Assembly: GCA_041399065.1 (NCBI GenBank)
Contig: JAWKTN010000003.1
Span: forward strand, 806,001-870,000
Source of the DNA: JAGQPD01 sp020426865
GTDB taxonomy: Bacteria > Planctomycetota > Planctomycetia > Pirellulales > Pirellulaceae
Direction of reading: 5' to 3'
Length of the DNA: 64,000 nt
Made by a program: the position numbers and the translations under genes. Within the stretch, counting starts at the first letter, position 1; each line of letters starts with the position of its first letter. Shown here one piece after another: positions 8,390-17,870 of this stretch. The notes below the pieces were generated by a model, which saw nothing but the letters and a program-made list of their open reading frames with translations, had not been told where the DNA came from and did not search any database.

Positions 8390-10066
8390 TCAGGGGCTTT
8401 CGCCCTTCAGCCGATAATAGCCGCTCCTGGCTGGTCCAACGAATTCGATCTCCCCGGATTTCTTGAGTGCAGCCAAGTCCCGCTGGGCCGTCTTCGCTGA
8501 GCACGCGAAATTGTGAGCTATATCGGGGCCTTTCAGTTGAACCCCATTCTCCAGTTGCTCGACGATCCATGCTTGGCGAACGAGCGCAGGGTCATCCGGG
8601 ACATCAAGGACATCCGAATCTGATGGATCGTAGTCATCACGGACGTCGCCTGTGTCCGTGATGTCCGCGATCTCGGGCGACAGTTCGATCGCAACGGATT
8701 CAGACAGGCGGTATCCCGGGCCACCGCTGAGGACGACATCGTCCTTCCCGCAGATGATATTGGCTCCATCTCGCAAGGCGGCTCGGATGGCTTCCCGCAA
8801 ATCCCTCACCGCTCCGGGTGCCCCACCGGTCAGTCCGGCTTCGGCAGCCAACTTGTCGCCGCTGTACGCGATGAAGGAGCCATCGGATCGCTTTTGCCGC
8901 AGCAGGTCCAGCAGTTTGCGCCGGGTACTTGACCGCGGCCCGCTACAGATGTCGACACCGCAGAGCTCGACTCGGTCGGCGTGAAATGCCATCGTGCCGC
9001 CGCTGAATTCCGAAGGCTCCTGTTCGGGGACCGTGGCAACCTCGGTCGGCGCTAGTCCAGGAGAAGTCGGTGCGGAACGCGATGCTGGGCTGGAAGCCTC
9101 AAACTGGATGGCAATGCGACGCAAGTGATCTGCCAACCACAGCGCTCGATGCTTCAGGTCTTTCCGCACTTCGTCCAGCGCAAAGTCGCCGTCAATGTCG
9201 TCGCCACCGCTCTGGACCGTGTGCTGGGTCAGCAAGTTGGCGAACTCAACCCGGGCTTGGTGAAGCGTTTCCAGGCGGTTCGAGAAGCTTTGGGCGTACT
9301 CTGGAGATTTGTGAAATTCCAGAAGATCGTAAACCTCGCGGCTGCCGATCCAGTCTCGGATTATCCAGTGTTCTAGCACCTGGAAGGAAGCGCCTTCAGG
9401 GACGTCCCGCATCCGCACAAACGACGGGTCGGTCACCGAATGAGAAATGTGGTGATAGAAGTGTGGCTTGAGATTGCCAGCCCAGAAGCAAAGGTCATCC
9501 GCCAACACACGGAGCGCGTCGGCCACACTACCGGCGCTAACGGCTTCTGCGACTCGTCGATGTTGGACGTCGAATCCAGCAATCTCTTTAAGTGTGAACT
9601 CCTCGTACTCCCTGACGAATTGCGCCCGCTTCTCGAATACGACGGATTCGTCAAGCTGCTCAGCACTGGACCGATCAAGCGGCACAAACCCCTCTTCCGT
9701 CAGTCGCAGGCGACAGTTGCCTGCTCGCTTGTCCACGGCAGCGTCTGGCTCCTCGCCCTGCTGAAGAAGCCAATGGACCGAGACGATCGCTCCTTTTTGC
9801 GGGACCCGTTCAGTATTACTGCCCGCGACCAATCGCGAGAGGTCGAACTCGGCCGAGTATGAGCAACCGTAGGCGGCACGCTCTTCGGGCCGGCCATCGG
9901 CATAGAGAATGGCATCGTGAAGCGACGCGAGTTCGTTGACCGGCTTGAATTGGTTGTCGGAAAAGTCGAACGGCCAGCGATCTTGGTTCACGACGCAAAT
10001 GTATGGGCGCAACGCCGGTCGCTGGTGCAGGTAGAACCGTTGTCGTTGGGAACCTTCTTCTGGCAT
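8390..10066 (-). CDS. 558-residue protein with C-terminal HTH-like segments, last gene of the BREX-like operon
   Basis: The N-terminal 320 residues are of unknown family and mostly helical after a strand-rich start. About residues 365-465 look like a winged helix (STRRKLLDLLRQKRSDGSFI leading into a KLAAEAGL recognition region), and the last 70 residues form a second HTH with ALVRQAWIVEQLENG and SAKTAQRDLAALKKSG, a DeoR/WYL-like pattern. It follows the helicase gene by 15 bp. It could be a DNA-binding specificity or regulatory subunit. No homologue among canonical BREX components is recognised. Confidence 0.6.
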   Translation of the reverse strand: MPEEGSQRQRFYLHQRPALRPYICVVNQDRWPFDFSDNQFKPVNELASLHDAILYADGRPEERAAYGCSYSAEFDLSRLVAGSNTERVPQKGAIVSVHWLLQQGEEPDAAVDKRAGNCRLRLTEEGFVPLDRSSAEQLDESVVFEKRAQFVREYEEFTLKEIAGFDVQHRRVAEAVSAGSVADALRVLADDLCFWAGNLKPHFYHHISHSVTDPSFVRMRDVPEGASFQVLEHWIIRDWIGSREVYDLLEFHKSPEYAQSFSNRLETLHQARVEFANLLTQHTVQSGGDDIDGDFALDEVRKDLKHRALWLADHLRRIAIQFEASSPASRSAPTSPGLAPTEVATVPEQEPSEFSGGTMAFHADRVELCGVDICSGPRSSTRRKLLDLLRQKRSDGSFIAYSGDKLAAEAGLTGGAPGAVRDLREAIRAALRDGANIICGKDDVVLSGGPGYRLSESVAIELSPEIADITDTGDVRDDYDPSDSDVLDVPDDPALVRQAWIVEQLENGVQLKGPDIAHNFACSAKTAQRDLAALKKSGEIEFVGPARSGYYRLKGESP

Positions 10067-10081
10067 CTGTGAACATCCAAA

Positions 10082-12844
10082 CTACGCACCAATTTCAACC
10101 CATCCCACCAGCTCCGATGCATGACCACGCTCGGACGAGGCAATCCCTCGATGCTCTAACTCCCGCTGGAGGGCCGGCTCGATCGACTCCACCAAGAGAG
10201 TTGTCCGCTGCTCTGTCGTGAATCGAGGCTGTCCTGCTGGCGACGAGAACACCGAACGGTATTGCTTCTCGAGAGCGGGCACGCGGACGCCTTCTGAGTC
10301 GACGGCGATCGGGATGACTGCGGCCCCCACTTCCGCTCCCGGTCCAAATGTCTGGACATGCCAGAGCGTGAGGACGGCGGGGCTGTCGACACTCGCGTTA
10401 GCTGCGGCCCCTACGGTCGCGAGGTCTACCGATCGCCATTCACCCAACATGCGATCCACGATCGGGTGGTCGATGCCCAGCAAGTCGAGTGACTCGTCGT
10501 TCTGTGCGAGGTCGCGATCGAGCGTACAAACGAGTCGAGTGCCTTCTTCTACCGTGAGCTCGTAGCGTTGGCCGTCGATCGCGGACAGCTGGCCGCCTTC
10601 CGATTCGGCTGCGGCACGAACAAACTCGGCCAGACGATCTTTACTCGCATCGATGTTTGAAAGCGGCTCGTAGTCGTCGAGACTGAAGCGGTCCAAATCC
10701 TGAAAGAGCTCGTAAACCACCATCCGAGCCTCATTAGCATTGGAGACCGCCGCCTCCAGCTCTTGGCGTGTTCGTTTCAGCTCAGGGTCAGAAAGGGCAT
10801 CGCGGTAGAGCTGGTCGTAGCTCAGTCGCTCGGATAGCTGACCTAGAATCTGCGAACGCAGGTCTTCGGTCACGTTGCCGTGCTCGTCCACCTTGCCAAG
10901 CGCGAGTGCGATCTCCTCCAGCTTATCCGTGAGCAACAGAAAGATCTTGCCTTCGATAGTGTCGGACAGCACCAGGTTGTAGACCTGCGCCGTATCTTTC
11001 TGCCCATACCGGTGAATGCGGCCGATGCGTTGCTCGACGTCCATCGGATTCCAAGGCAGATCAAAGTTGAACAGCACCCGCGAAAACTGCAGATTGATGC
11101 CCTCGCGCCCAGCCGCCGTGCAGACGAGCACCCGCGGACCATCAGGTTTTCGGAATCTCTTCTCGGCAGCGAGCTTCATGCCGTGGTCTCCGCCACGCAA
11201 GACCACAACTCCTTGGCCTGGGTAGGCGTTCTCGATTTCGCGAGATAAGAGGTCAACGGTTGCTAGGTAGGTCGCGAAGATGACGACCTTCTCGGAAGGG
11301 TTCTGGTTCCACAGCGCTCCGAGTGCTCGCAGGAGCTTGTCGATCTTTGTTTCCCGTTCCGGTGGGAAGACAGCAAGAACTTCAGCGATGCGCATCCGCT
11401 CTTCAGGCAGGCACACCGATACCGCCATTGCCGCCAAGTCTTCGCCCGCTGCCGTTACTGCTTCGCTTGATTCGCTCGAAGCCGCGATCGCCAACTCGTC
11501 CTGGTCCAGCTTGCGGATCAGTCGCAGTTTCAGGTCGGCCAGGATGCGATCAACCTCTCCCCAGCCGATCGGATCATCGGGCAGTTGGTGCTCGGCGTGT
11601 ATGAGCTTGCGAGCTTGCTCAACCAAAGCCGTGCGGCCATCGATGTCGAGCGCCTGGTCTTTCACGATCGACTCGTGGATTGTCAGCATGAGCTGACGAC
11701 GGCGCAGAGTACTTCGCACCGCTGCAAAACTTGAAGCGGCGATCTTCTGGAAGATCGTCATCACGAACCCCAGCCCACGCCCCTGATTACCTTGCTGCTT
11801 AGCGAGGTCGAAGCCGTCTTTTAGGTACTCGCGCAGTTTGTTGTAGAACCGAGTCTCCTCCTCCGACATGGTGAACGACTCGGTGTGGACCCACCGTCGT
11901 GCGAAAAGCGGTGATCCATCTGGGCGGCACGCATCGGCCTTCGTGCGTCGGAAGACGACGGTGTTGAGCCGATGCCGCTCGTCCAGCATCTCGACCGGAC
12001 TGGCGAAAAGCGTCGGGTTGAGCAGCTGCACCAACATCCAGAAGCGAAAATGGTCGCCCTGGTGAGGTGTTGCCGAGAGTAAGATCAGGTCGCGGGCATG
12101 ATCCCGCAAGGCCTCGGCTAACTTGTAGTTCTCGGTCTTGCGGACCTTTTTGCCGTTGCGGTACGCAGACAGGTGGTGAGCTTCATCGAAGACCACCAGG
12201 TCCCATTTCGGTGCTTCCAGCAATCGCCGCACGCGGGCACGACGCTTCAATGTATCCACGCTGGCAATCAGCCGGTCGTGCTTCATGAAGGCGTTCGACT
12301 TGCGGTCGGTTACGTCTCCCTCGGAGCCAAACACCTCGAAGTCCAGATTGAAGACCTCGTTGAGCTCGCGGTGCCAGTTGTTGACCAGACCGGCTGGAAC
12401 CACCATCAGCGCGCGGGTGAGCTCGCCACGACTCGCGAGCTCGCGCAGCACGAGGGCAGTTTCGATCGTCTTGCCGAGCCCCACCTCGTCGGCAACGAGG
12501 AACCGACGCGGCGACGAGGTGGCCACGCGGTGGGTCAGCACAACTTGGTGTGGCAGCAGATCGATTCGGGCCGCGGTTAGCGCCGCGGCGTTGTCCATCA
12601 ACGGCAATGAATGCGCTTCGATGTGAAGCCATGCGCGGCGGAGTCGCTCGTTGCCGCCCGCAACGCCCGCTAGAATCTGCTCGGTTCGGCTTCTGGCTGG
12701 TTGTACCGCACCGGCGTGGACCTGACGCTCGCCGGACGGAAAGAACGCTCGGACGTAACCATCGGCGCTCGTGCTGACGACTACGCCATCACCGAACTCT
12801 GGGTGGGTAACTCTTTGTCCGGGTTGGAGGGCCACCTGCGCCAT
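10082..12844 (-). CDS. SNF2-family DEAH helicase, BrxHII/DrmD-like
   Basis: A 920-residue superfamily 2 ATPase. Motif I is LVADEVGLGKTIETALVL (about residue 115), motif II is VVFDEAHHLS, motif III LLSATPHQGD, and motif VI QRIGRIHRYGQ, all intact. The N-terminus has a short basic beta domain beginning GQRVTHPEFGDG, similar to small domains in bacterial SNF2-like helicases, and the C-terminus has a long helical extension. Family members act as DNA translocases; relatives occur in BREX type 3/5 (BrxHII) and DISARM. Start and stop overlap or nearly abut both neighbours, consistent with one operon. Confidence 0.85.
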   Translation of the reverse strand: MAQVALQPGQRVTHPEFGDGVVVSTSADGYVRAFFPSGERQVHAGAVQPARSRTEQILAGVAGGNERLRRAWLHIEAHSLPLMDNAAALTAARIDLLPHQVVLTHRVATSSPRRFLVADEVGLGKTIETALVLRELASRGELTRALMVVPAGLVNNWHRELNEVFNLDFEVFGSEGDVTDRKSNAFMKHDRLIASVDTLKRRARVRRLLEAPKWDLVVFDEAHHLSAYRNGKKVRKTENYKLAEALRDHARDLILLSATPHQGDHFRFWMLVQLLNPTLFASPVEMLDERHRLNTVVFRRTKADACRPDGSPLFARRWVHTESFTMSEEETRFYNKLREYLKDGFDLAKQQGNQGRGLGFVMTIFQKIAASSFAAVRSTLRRRQLMLTIHESIVKDQALDIDGRTALVEQARKLIHAEHQLPDDPIGWGEVDRILADLKLRLIRKLDQDELAIAASSESSEAVTAAGEDLAAMAVSVCLPEERMRIAEVLAVFPPERETKIDKLLRALGALWNQNPSEKVVIFATYLATVDLLSREIENAYPGQGVVVLRGGDHGMKLAAEKRFRKPDGPRVLVCTAAGREGINLQFSRVLFNFDLPWNPMDVEQRIGRIHRYGQKDTAQVYNLVLSDTIEGKIFLLLTDKLEEIALALGKVDEHGNVTEDLRSQILGQLSERLSYDQLYRDALSDPELKRTRQELEAAVSNANEARMVVYELFQDLDRFSLDDYEPLSNIDASKDRLAEFVRAAAESEGGQLSAIDGQRYELTVEEGTRLVCTLDRDLAQNDESLDLLGIDHPIVDRMLGEWRSVDLATVGAAANASVDSPAVLTLWHVQTFGPGAEVGAAVIPIAVDSEGVRVPALEKQYRSVFSSPAGQPRFTTEQRTTLLVESIEPALQRELEHRGIASSERGHASELVGWVEIGA

Positions 12845-13383
12845 CAGCTAATCCTCGGATGATGCAGCCCGACCCAGTGCTTGCCATCGTAGTCGGCATT
12901 CTCGTCGTCGGTGTCCATGATGCGTTCCACCTCGTTCTCTGCACCCGAAAAAAGCAGACCGCCGACAGGCAGACCATCCGCGCCCGATGGGCGGTGAGTC
13001 CAGAAGTACTTCTCGGTGGCACCCGTCATCTTCATCCGGCGTGAGCCTGAGGGCATCCAGAAGACCAAGCCCGCTTGGCCTTCGTAGTAGTCCTGGAAAG
13101 AGAGTACGGCATCCTTCAGATCGTGCTCTAACCACCGGCTCGCATCGTCCCCGGCAAGCACATCAAGGCACCCCTCGACGCCCGAGACGACGATCGCGTC
13201 ACCGCCAGCTGCGGGCAAGTCTTCGGGCCAACCATTGTCTGCAGAGTCCGCCGCCATCCGCATGAAATCGCGGAGCGACACAACCTCGTTCGGCTCGACG
13301 ATGGAAGTAAGGACTTCCCAGTCCCAGAGCAGCGTAAAACCGCGGCGTGCCCAGCCTTGGTTGTAGCGGAGTCGCACCATCAT
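12844..13383 (-). CDS. Hypothetical 179-residue protein between methyltransferase and helicase
   Basis: A small soluble acidic protein, start overlapping the methyltransferase stop by four bases and ending on the first base of the helicase start. It has an N-terminal strand (RGFTLLWDWEVL) and a central helix-strand segment (DAVLSFQDYYEGQAGLVFWM). I do not recognise the family. DUF499/DUF1156 defence operons often carry a small accessory protein, such as those with DUF3780, and this could be such a subunit, but similarity cannot be confirmed by eye. Confidence 0.55.
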   Translation of the reverse strand: MMVRLRYNQGWARRGFTLLWDWEVLTSIVEPNEVVSLRDFMRMAADSADNGWPEDLPAAGGDAIVVSGVEGCLDVLAGDDASRWLEHDLKDAVLSFQDYYEGQAGLVFWMPSGSRRMKMTGATEKYFWTHRPSGADGLPVGGLLFSGAENEVERIMDTDDENADYDGKHWVGLHHPRIS

Positions 13384-15842
13384 GCTTCCTCCCCGTCGGA
13401 TTCATCGTCGAACATGTCAAACAATGTTGGCTGCTTGGCCTTCGGCTTATGCTTCGCCTCCCACGTGCGGTAGAGCTGAGAGGCTACGGTTGCGGCGTTA
13501 CGCATGGCCGAATCCGGGCCGTGTGTCTTAAACCACGTCAATACGGCAGCGAGCGCCGGATGTGGTTTGAAGTTCGGATTATTCAGCGTGTCGTTGGCAT
13601 TGATGCCACTTCCTTCGTAACAGGCGCCGATCAGCACTATGGCTTGGTCGTAATCACTCGTCATCCCGCGTCGATGCTTGCCTATCCACTCTTGCGCCAA
13701 ATCTACTGGGCTCTTCAGATGGAAAATCTTCTTCTCTTCGTACACCCAACCACGATCTACAAAACTCGACGGCGCTGCTCCTGTGCCACGCAGGAATTTC
13801 TGCATCTGGTCGCGAGGCAACTCCCCCTTGCCGTCAAACAGCCGAAGCAGCATCCGAGTAAACGGCTCGGCATTGTGGGGCGGCGGGTCTTTGATGCCTC
13901 CTGCTTCTTCGTCGAGCAATTGATTGATACCGACAAGCGCCTCGAGAACGCTCATAGGCGTATCAGGATCTTTGTAGACCTGGCCATAGTGGCGGGAGAA
14001 GTACTCGAGTGCTTTCCCGCGTCGAATGACCTGCAGATCCGCTTCAGGCAACCCCTCCTCTTGATGGTGTTCGAGGAGTTCTCTTAAATCACGTACATCA
14101 CGGAGAACTTGCCTGCGTAGTTTGGCCCACGAGATTGGGTTCGGTGTGATGGTGCGCTGACGGCATACGTGGATGATATCGTATTCAATCTTCTGCGACC
14201 CGAACTGCCCTTTGTCGCCCTTCGTTTCGTCACCACGAATTGGGTATGTAGCAGTGAGCGTAAACCCAGCATCAAAGAGCGATTCTAGGACGGATACCCA
14301 GGCATGGTCTTCGCTATGGTGAAAAGTAAATGCAAGTATGCCACCTGGCTTTAGGATGCGAGATGCCTCACTCCAACACTCCGTCATCAGTCGCTGGTAG
14401 AACACGTCTGCATTTAGTCGATGCGTCTCGGAATCCTGGCCTGGGTGTCTAAGAGGGTTGGAAACCGCTTCCATCGCTTTGGGTGTGAACTCGGCACCAA
14501 AGTATTCTGAATACCGGTCCTTCAGTGCGATTCGCAACCACACATAAAAGAAGTCCGCCAACTCTGCATACTGCATGATGCCGCCGAATGGCGGATCAGT
14601 GATCACCGCGTCGTAGCTCTTATCTGGGATCGTCTCAAGTTCTGTGGACGTACCACAGGTTAATCGCTCCGAAGAAGAAAGGCACGCAAGGGATTCGTTG
14701 TAAGTCAATGGGTCGCCGCAAGTGACCTTTTCGCTACCACCTGACACGTGTCCAGAGAGATGAGACCATTGCGACTGCAGGAATGAATTGTCTACTGTTT
14801 CGTAGGGGTTAGTCGCCCAGTCCAGCGTCTTCTTTAAAACGTCATACTGCGATTTCCAGTTTCCGCGTCCAAGGTCGGCAAAGACACAATTCTCAACCAT
14901 CGTTGACTTCGGATGGTAGTTGTTATGGCTCATGTGGGGTTCGAGTTTGTCTGCCCCAATGTTCCAAATGCAAAACAGGCACTGGTTGCGCAAATACTGC
15001 TGAAACACGCCGAGAAGAAAATCAGTGAGCTGAGGATCGGCACATCGCATAATTGCACGCAGCAATAAGGCATGCACCATAAGCTGGCGTGCGTTGAACA
15101 TCTTGTAGTAGTGCGTGAATCCATGCCCCGGAATATTCCAACCGTGGGTCTTCCAGCCATAAGAAAGCTCATTGCGTGGCCAGTAGCTATCCAGGTCGGT
15201 GGAACGCCGAGTCTCCCATTCTCGTTCTGCGGCGTCGATGTCGCGCGTGTTTCGCACCTCATTAAAGAACCTTCCACCGTACGCCTCACCGGCCCGGTCG
15301 CACGCCGGGCAATATCCTTGAATTGCATATCGAGCTAGAGGTCCAGTCTTCCCAGACGCCTGTATTGCTTCAAGGACATCGTTGGCTGTTCCGCACTCCG
15401 CACAAGCAAATGTTGACTTGCTTGGAACGTTGCCGCCGTCAACGCCTGTCTTGATGACGGTCCCATCTTCCATCGTAAATAGTTCTGGCAGATTGCCCCG
15501 TACTTCAACTAGGTGACAATTCGAGGCTCGGGTATGGTTCCAACGTACAGTGGCCTCGACAGAATCGTCGGCGCATCCACCGAAAGGATGTCCGGAGTTG
15601 TCGCGGGGAGGTGCGCCTTTCAGCCATCCTGGGTGAACAAGTAAGGAAAGCGTGATCGTCTTGCTGCCATTGCCAGCGGGCCTAATTCTGAGGTCCTTTT
15701 TCTTACGCGCGCTTATCGTTCGGCTGCGAGAATGCTTTTCGAGTGTCTTCTTGAGGCCGCCGCCGCAGAAAGCCTCACACTTCGGACACGCCAATCCAGG
15801 TTCGCTGGCAATCGAATCGAGTAGCCACTCCAGCCTTTCCAC
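13380..15842 (-). CDS. DUF1156-type adenine DNA methyltransferase, C-terminal part (catalytic motif)
   Basis: An 820-residue frame with the N6-adenine methyltransferase motif IV DPPF in VITDPPFGGIMQYAELADFF (about residues 410-430) and the later strand GGILAFTFHHSEDHAW. A CxxC zinc-knuckle-like segment, ACPKCEAFCGGG, lies near the start and further cysteine pairs follow (CAECGTAND, GYCPACDRAG). It lacks the SAM-binding FxGxG motif, which is in the frame immediately upstream. The two frames are in the same phase, separated only by TGA, and this one begins with GTG on the very next codon. One ancestral gene of about 1,164 codons is the simplest reading. Confidence 0.8.
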   Translation of the reverse strand: MERLEWLLDSIASEPGLACPKCEAFCGGGLKKTLEKHSRSRTISARKKKDLRIRPAGNGSKTITLSLLVHPGWLKGAPPRDNSGHPFGGCADDSVEATVRWNHTRASNCHLVEVRGNLPELFTMEDGTVIKTGVDGGNVPSKSTFACAECGTANDVLEAIQASGKTGPLARYAIQGYCPACDRAGEAYGGRFFNEVRNTRDIDAAEREWETRRSTDLDSYWPRNELSYGWKTHGWNIPGHGFTHYYKMFNARQLMVHALLLRAIMRCADPQLTDFLLGVFQQYLRNQCLFCIWNIGADKLEPHMSHNNYHPKSTMVENCVFADLGRGNWKSQYDVLKKTLDWATNPYETVDNSFLQSQWSHLSGHVSGGSEKVTCGDPLTYNESLACLSSSERLTCGTSTELETIPDKSYDAVITDPPFGGIMQYAELADFFYVWLRIALKDRYSEYFGAEFTPKAMEAVSNPLRHPGQDSETHRLNADVFYQRLMTECWSEASRILKPGGILAFTFHHSEDHAWVSVLESLFDAGFTLTATYPIRGDETKGDKGQFGSQKIEYDIIHVCRQRTITPNPISWAKLRRQVLRDVRDLRELLEHHQEEGLPEADLQVIRRGKALEYFSRHYGQVYKDPDTPMSVLEALVGINQLLDEEAGGIKDPPPHNAEPFTRMLLRLFDGKGELPRDQMQKFLRGTGAAPSSFVDRGWVYEEKKIFHLKSPVDLAQEWIGKHRRGMTSDYDQAIVLIGACYEGSGINANDTLNNPNFKPHPALAAVLTWFKTHGPDSAMRNAATVASQLYRTWEAKHKPKAKQPTLFDMFDDESDGEEA

Positions 15843-16874
15843 TCACTCGCTCGCGTTGCCCGCCTCATAGTCGGCAAGGCGACTGGCAAATGGCGTGCTG
15901 AGCGTCGTGTATGGACCTTCGGAGTCTGCGACAACGAGGGGCACGCCGGGTGCCATCCGCGCGTCGCCAAGCTCGGCGTGAAAAGAGTGGGAGCATGACG
16001 GACACTTGCAGTCGAGATACTTAACGCCAATCTCTTTGACCGCCATAACCGGGCTCGACATGATCGGTGTGCGATGACCGCAACCGGTGACCTGACATGG
16101 GCCGTGCTTTGCCCAGAAAGTGTAAATGACTTCGGGGCCTTCGTAGCGATAACGCTTGCGATCTTCTGGCGAGATTGCGAGCGGGTCGAAGTCTTCCCCC
16201 ATTTCCGCTTCAGGCGAATCTTCAGTGGCAAGTCGTATCCACTTGCCTTTGTGGCCACGCGGGCAATCGCAGGCGTAGAAGGGCATGATCTGTGGCTTTA
16301 CTTCGGCCTCGATGTCGGCCAGCAACCTCTCGACCTCGGCCTTGTCGACCTGGGCGAGTTCGTTCTTAACCACGAACCAGGCGACCGGATTGAGGTCGTT
16401 GCCGTACATCTGCATGCCCAGCCGCGATCCCTCGACCACGGTGGTGCCGCCGCCCATGAAGATGTCGGCTACTTTGAGGTCTTTGAATATGCCCTTCTTC
16501 TGGTGATTGCCGTAGTAGACATCCCACACAAGTTTGGCTGCCTCGGCAGGGTCATCCGGCGCCTTGATCGCCGCGGCTAGAAGCATCGCTCGAAAAACAC
16601 TGCTGCGGCGACGCGCCCACCATTTCGACATTTGGTAGATCGGCTTGCCGGCATTCCCCTCGATGGCCGCGATCTGATTGATCGGGATGATGGGAAAGTC
16701 AACCTCCAGGCAAGTCAGGGGACGATCGGGGGCAGCAAAATCTACCGTCTCCAAGTCCCAAGCCTTACCGGCGTTGACGGCTTTCGCGACCTCGCGCGCG
16801 ACCCACTCGGGCTTCGTGAGACCTTCGGCTTTCCAGGGCTGTGGCTTCTTGGCCTTGGTTTCGGTGGCTGCCAT
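15843..16874 (-). CDS. DUF1156-type adenine DNA methyltransferase, N-terminal part (SAM-binding motif)
   Basis: A 343-residue frame with a DUF1156-like start region (IYQMSKWWARRRSSVFRA, about residues 80-97) and the SAM-binding motif DIFMGGGTTVVEGSRLGM (about residues 137-154) followed by NDLNPVAWFVVKNE. Zinc-binding pairs (CDCPRGH, CKCPSCSHSFH) follow. It ends at TGA (15,845-15,843), after which the same frame continues for 820 residues containing the missing DPPF motif. A TGG-to-TGA change would explain the break. If GTG at 15,842 is used for re-initiation the enzyme may work as two chains; otherwise methylation is lost. Confidence 0.8.
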   Translation of the reverse strand: MAATETKAKKPQPWKAEGLTKPEWVAREVAKAVNAGKAWDLETVDFAAPDRPLTCLEVDFPIIPINQIAAIEGNAGKPIYQMSKWWARRRSSVFRAMLLAAAIKAPDDPAEAAKLVWDVYYGNHQKKGIFKDLKVADIFMGGGTTVVEGSRLGMQMYGNDLNPVAWFVVKNELAQVDKAEVERLLADIEAEVKPQIMPFYACDCPRGHKGKWIRLATEDSPEAEMGEDFDPLAISPEDRKRYRYEGPEVIYTFWAKHGPCQVTGCGHRTPIMSSPVMAVKEIGVKYLDCKCPSCSHSFHAELGDARMAPGVPLVVADSEGPYTTLSTPFASRLADYEAGNASE

Positions 16875-16877
16875 GCA

Positions 16878-17870
16878 CTAAGTCCTACTGAGCTCGATGA
16901 AGGGAACCGCGACTTCGAGCACCGTGAGCCCGCCGTGCGTGAGAGTTGGATAACCGCCCGCGCTTTTCCATTTGCGCCGGCCGTTGACGAAAAGATGCCG
17001 TCCGTGCTGAGATTCGATCAGAAGGTCGATGGGAGGCACCCAATTACCTGAGGCCTCTGCCGATCCGTCCCAACGGCGGCTGCCGAAAATCTTCTTCAGA
17101 TAGCCGGTCTCGTCTTTGTTGCAGTCGGTAAACAGCCCGCTGGCTGCATAGCCGTGATCGCCAGTGATTATCAGGCGGCGGCCTTCGGCCAAGCGTTCGA
17201 CCAGCGTCCAAAACTCATCGCCGGTGAGGTGCTCGACGACTTCGGCCGTGAGTGAAGACAGGCCCTTGCCGGGATCGTCATGCGCGTGAAGCTTGCTGTC
17301 GGGCCAATGATGCCAGAACACCCAGTCCGGCTCCGAACCAATCATCGCGGCACAGTCGCCCCAGGCGATGTCGACCGTTTCCGTGTGAGCCCCTTGCAAC
17401 TTGTGGGCGCCGCCAGCTCCGTTATTGCCCAAAGACGATCGCTGCCCGAACCCAAGTGCCTTGGCGAATGGAGTGGTGTCCGCGGGTAGCTCCGCACCTG
17501 TCGGACGTGATGCGTGGACCGTGAACCCTCGCTGTTCGGCACCCGCGAGAATCCACGGCGCCTCTCGCAGCGACAATGCGTCCAGCATCAGTACGGCGCG
17601 TCCGGCGTCCCGGCCCGACCACCAATCGACGAGCTGTTGCGAAGTTCGATCGACTACCGACTCGTAGTGAGACCAGAGGTCCCAACCCGCTGTGGCAAGG
17701 TAGAGATCGACATCGCCGATTTGACGATCTCGACGGGAGACCTCCGCGTCGGCTTTATCAGGGTCGAGCGGCTGGCAGCAGACTTCCCAGGCGTGGTTGA
17801 AGATTGCCTGCCAGGCTTCGGCTGGATCGGCGCCCTGTAGATCTTGGATTAGATCGTAAGCGATCGTCAT
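16878..17870 (-). CDS. Short PglZ-like alkaline-phosphatase-fold protein
   Basis: A 330-residue protein with the PglZ core pattern: AVLMLDALSLREAPW (metal-site aspartate, about residues 90-105), LIITGDHGYAASG (about residues 230-242) and the C-terminal LTHGGLTVLEVAVPFIEL. These match the D, DHG and HGG signatures of PglZ in BREX and Pgl systems, but the protein is much shorter than the usual 650-900 residues and lacks the large flanking domains. It overlaps the upstream ATPase gene by four bases and precedes the methyltransferase by three, a BREX-like context. Confidence 0.75.
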   Translation of the reverse strand: MTIAYDLIQDLQGADPAEAWQAIFNHAWEVCCQPLDPDKADAEVSRRDRQIGDVDLYLATAGWDLWSHYESVVDRTSQQLVDWWSGRDAGRAVLMLDALSLREAPWILAGAEQRGFTVHASRPTGAELPADTTPFAKALGFGQRSSLGNNGAGGAHKLQGAHTETVDIAWGDCAAMIGSEPDWVFWHHWPDSKLHAHDDPGKGLSSLTAEVVEHLTGDEFWTLVERLAEGRRLIITGDHGYAASGLFTDCNKDETGYLKKIFGSRRWDGSAEASGNWVPPIDLLIESQHGRHLFVNGRRKWKSAGGYPTLTHGGLTVLEVAVPFIELSRT

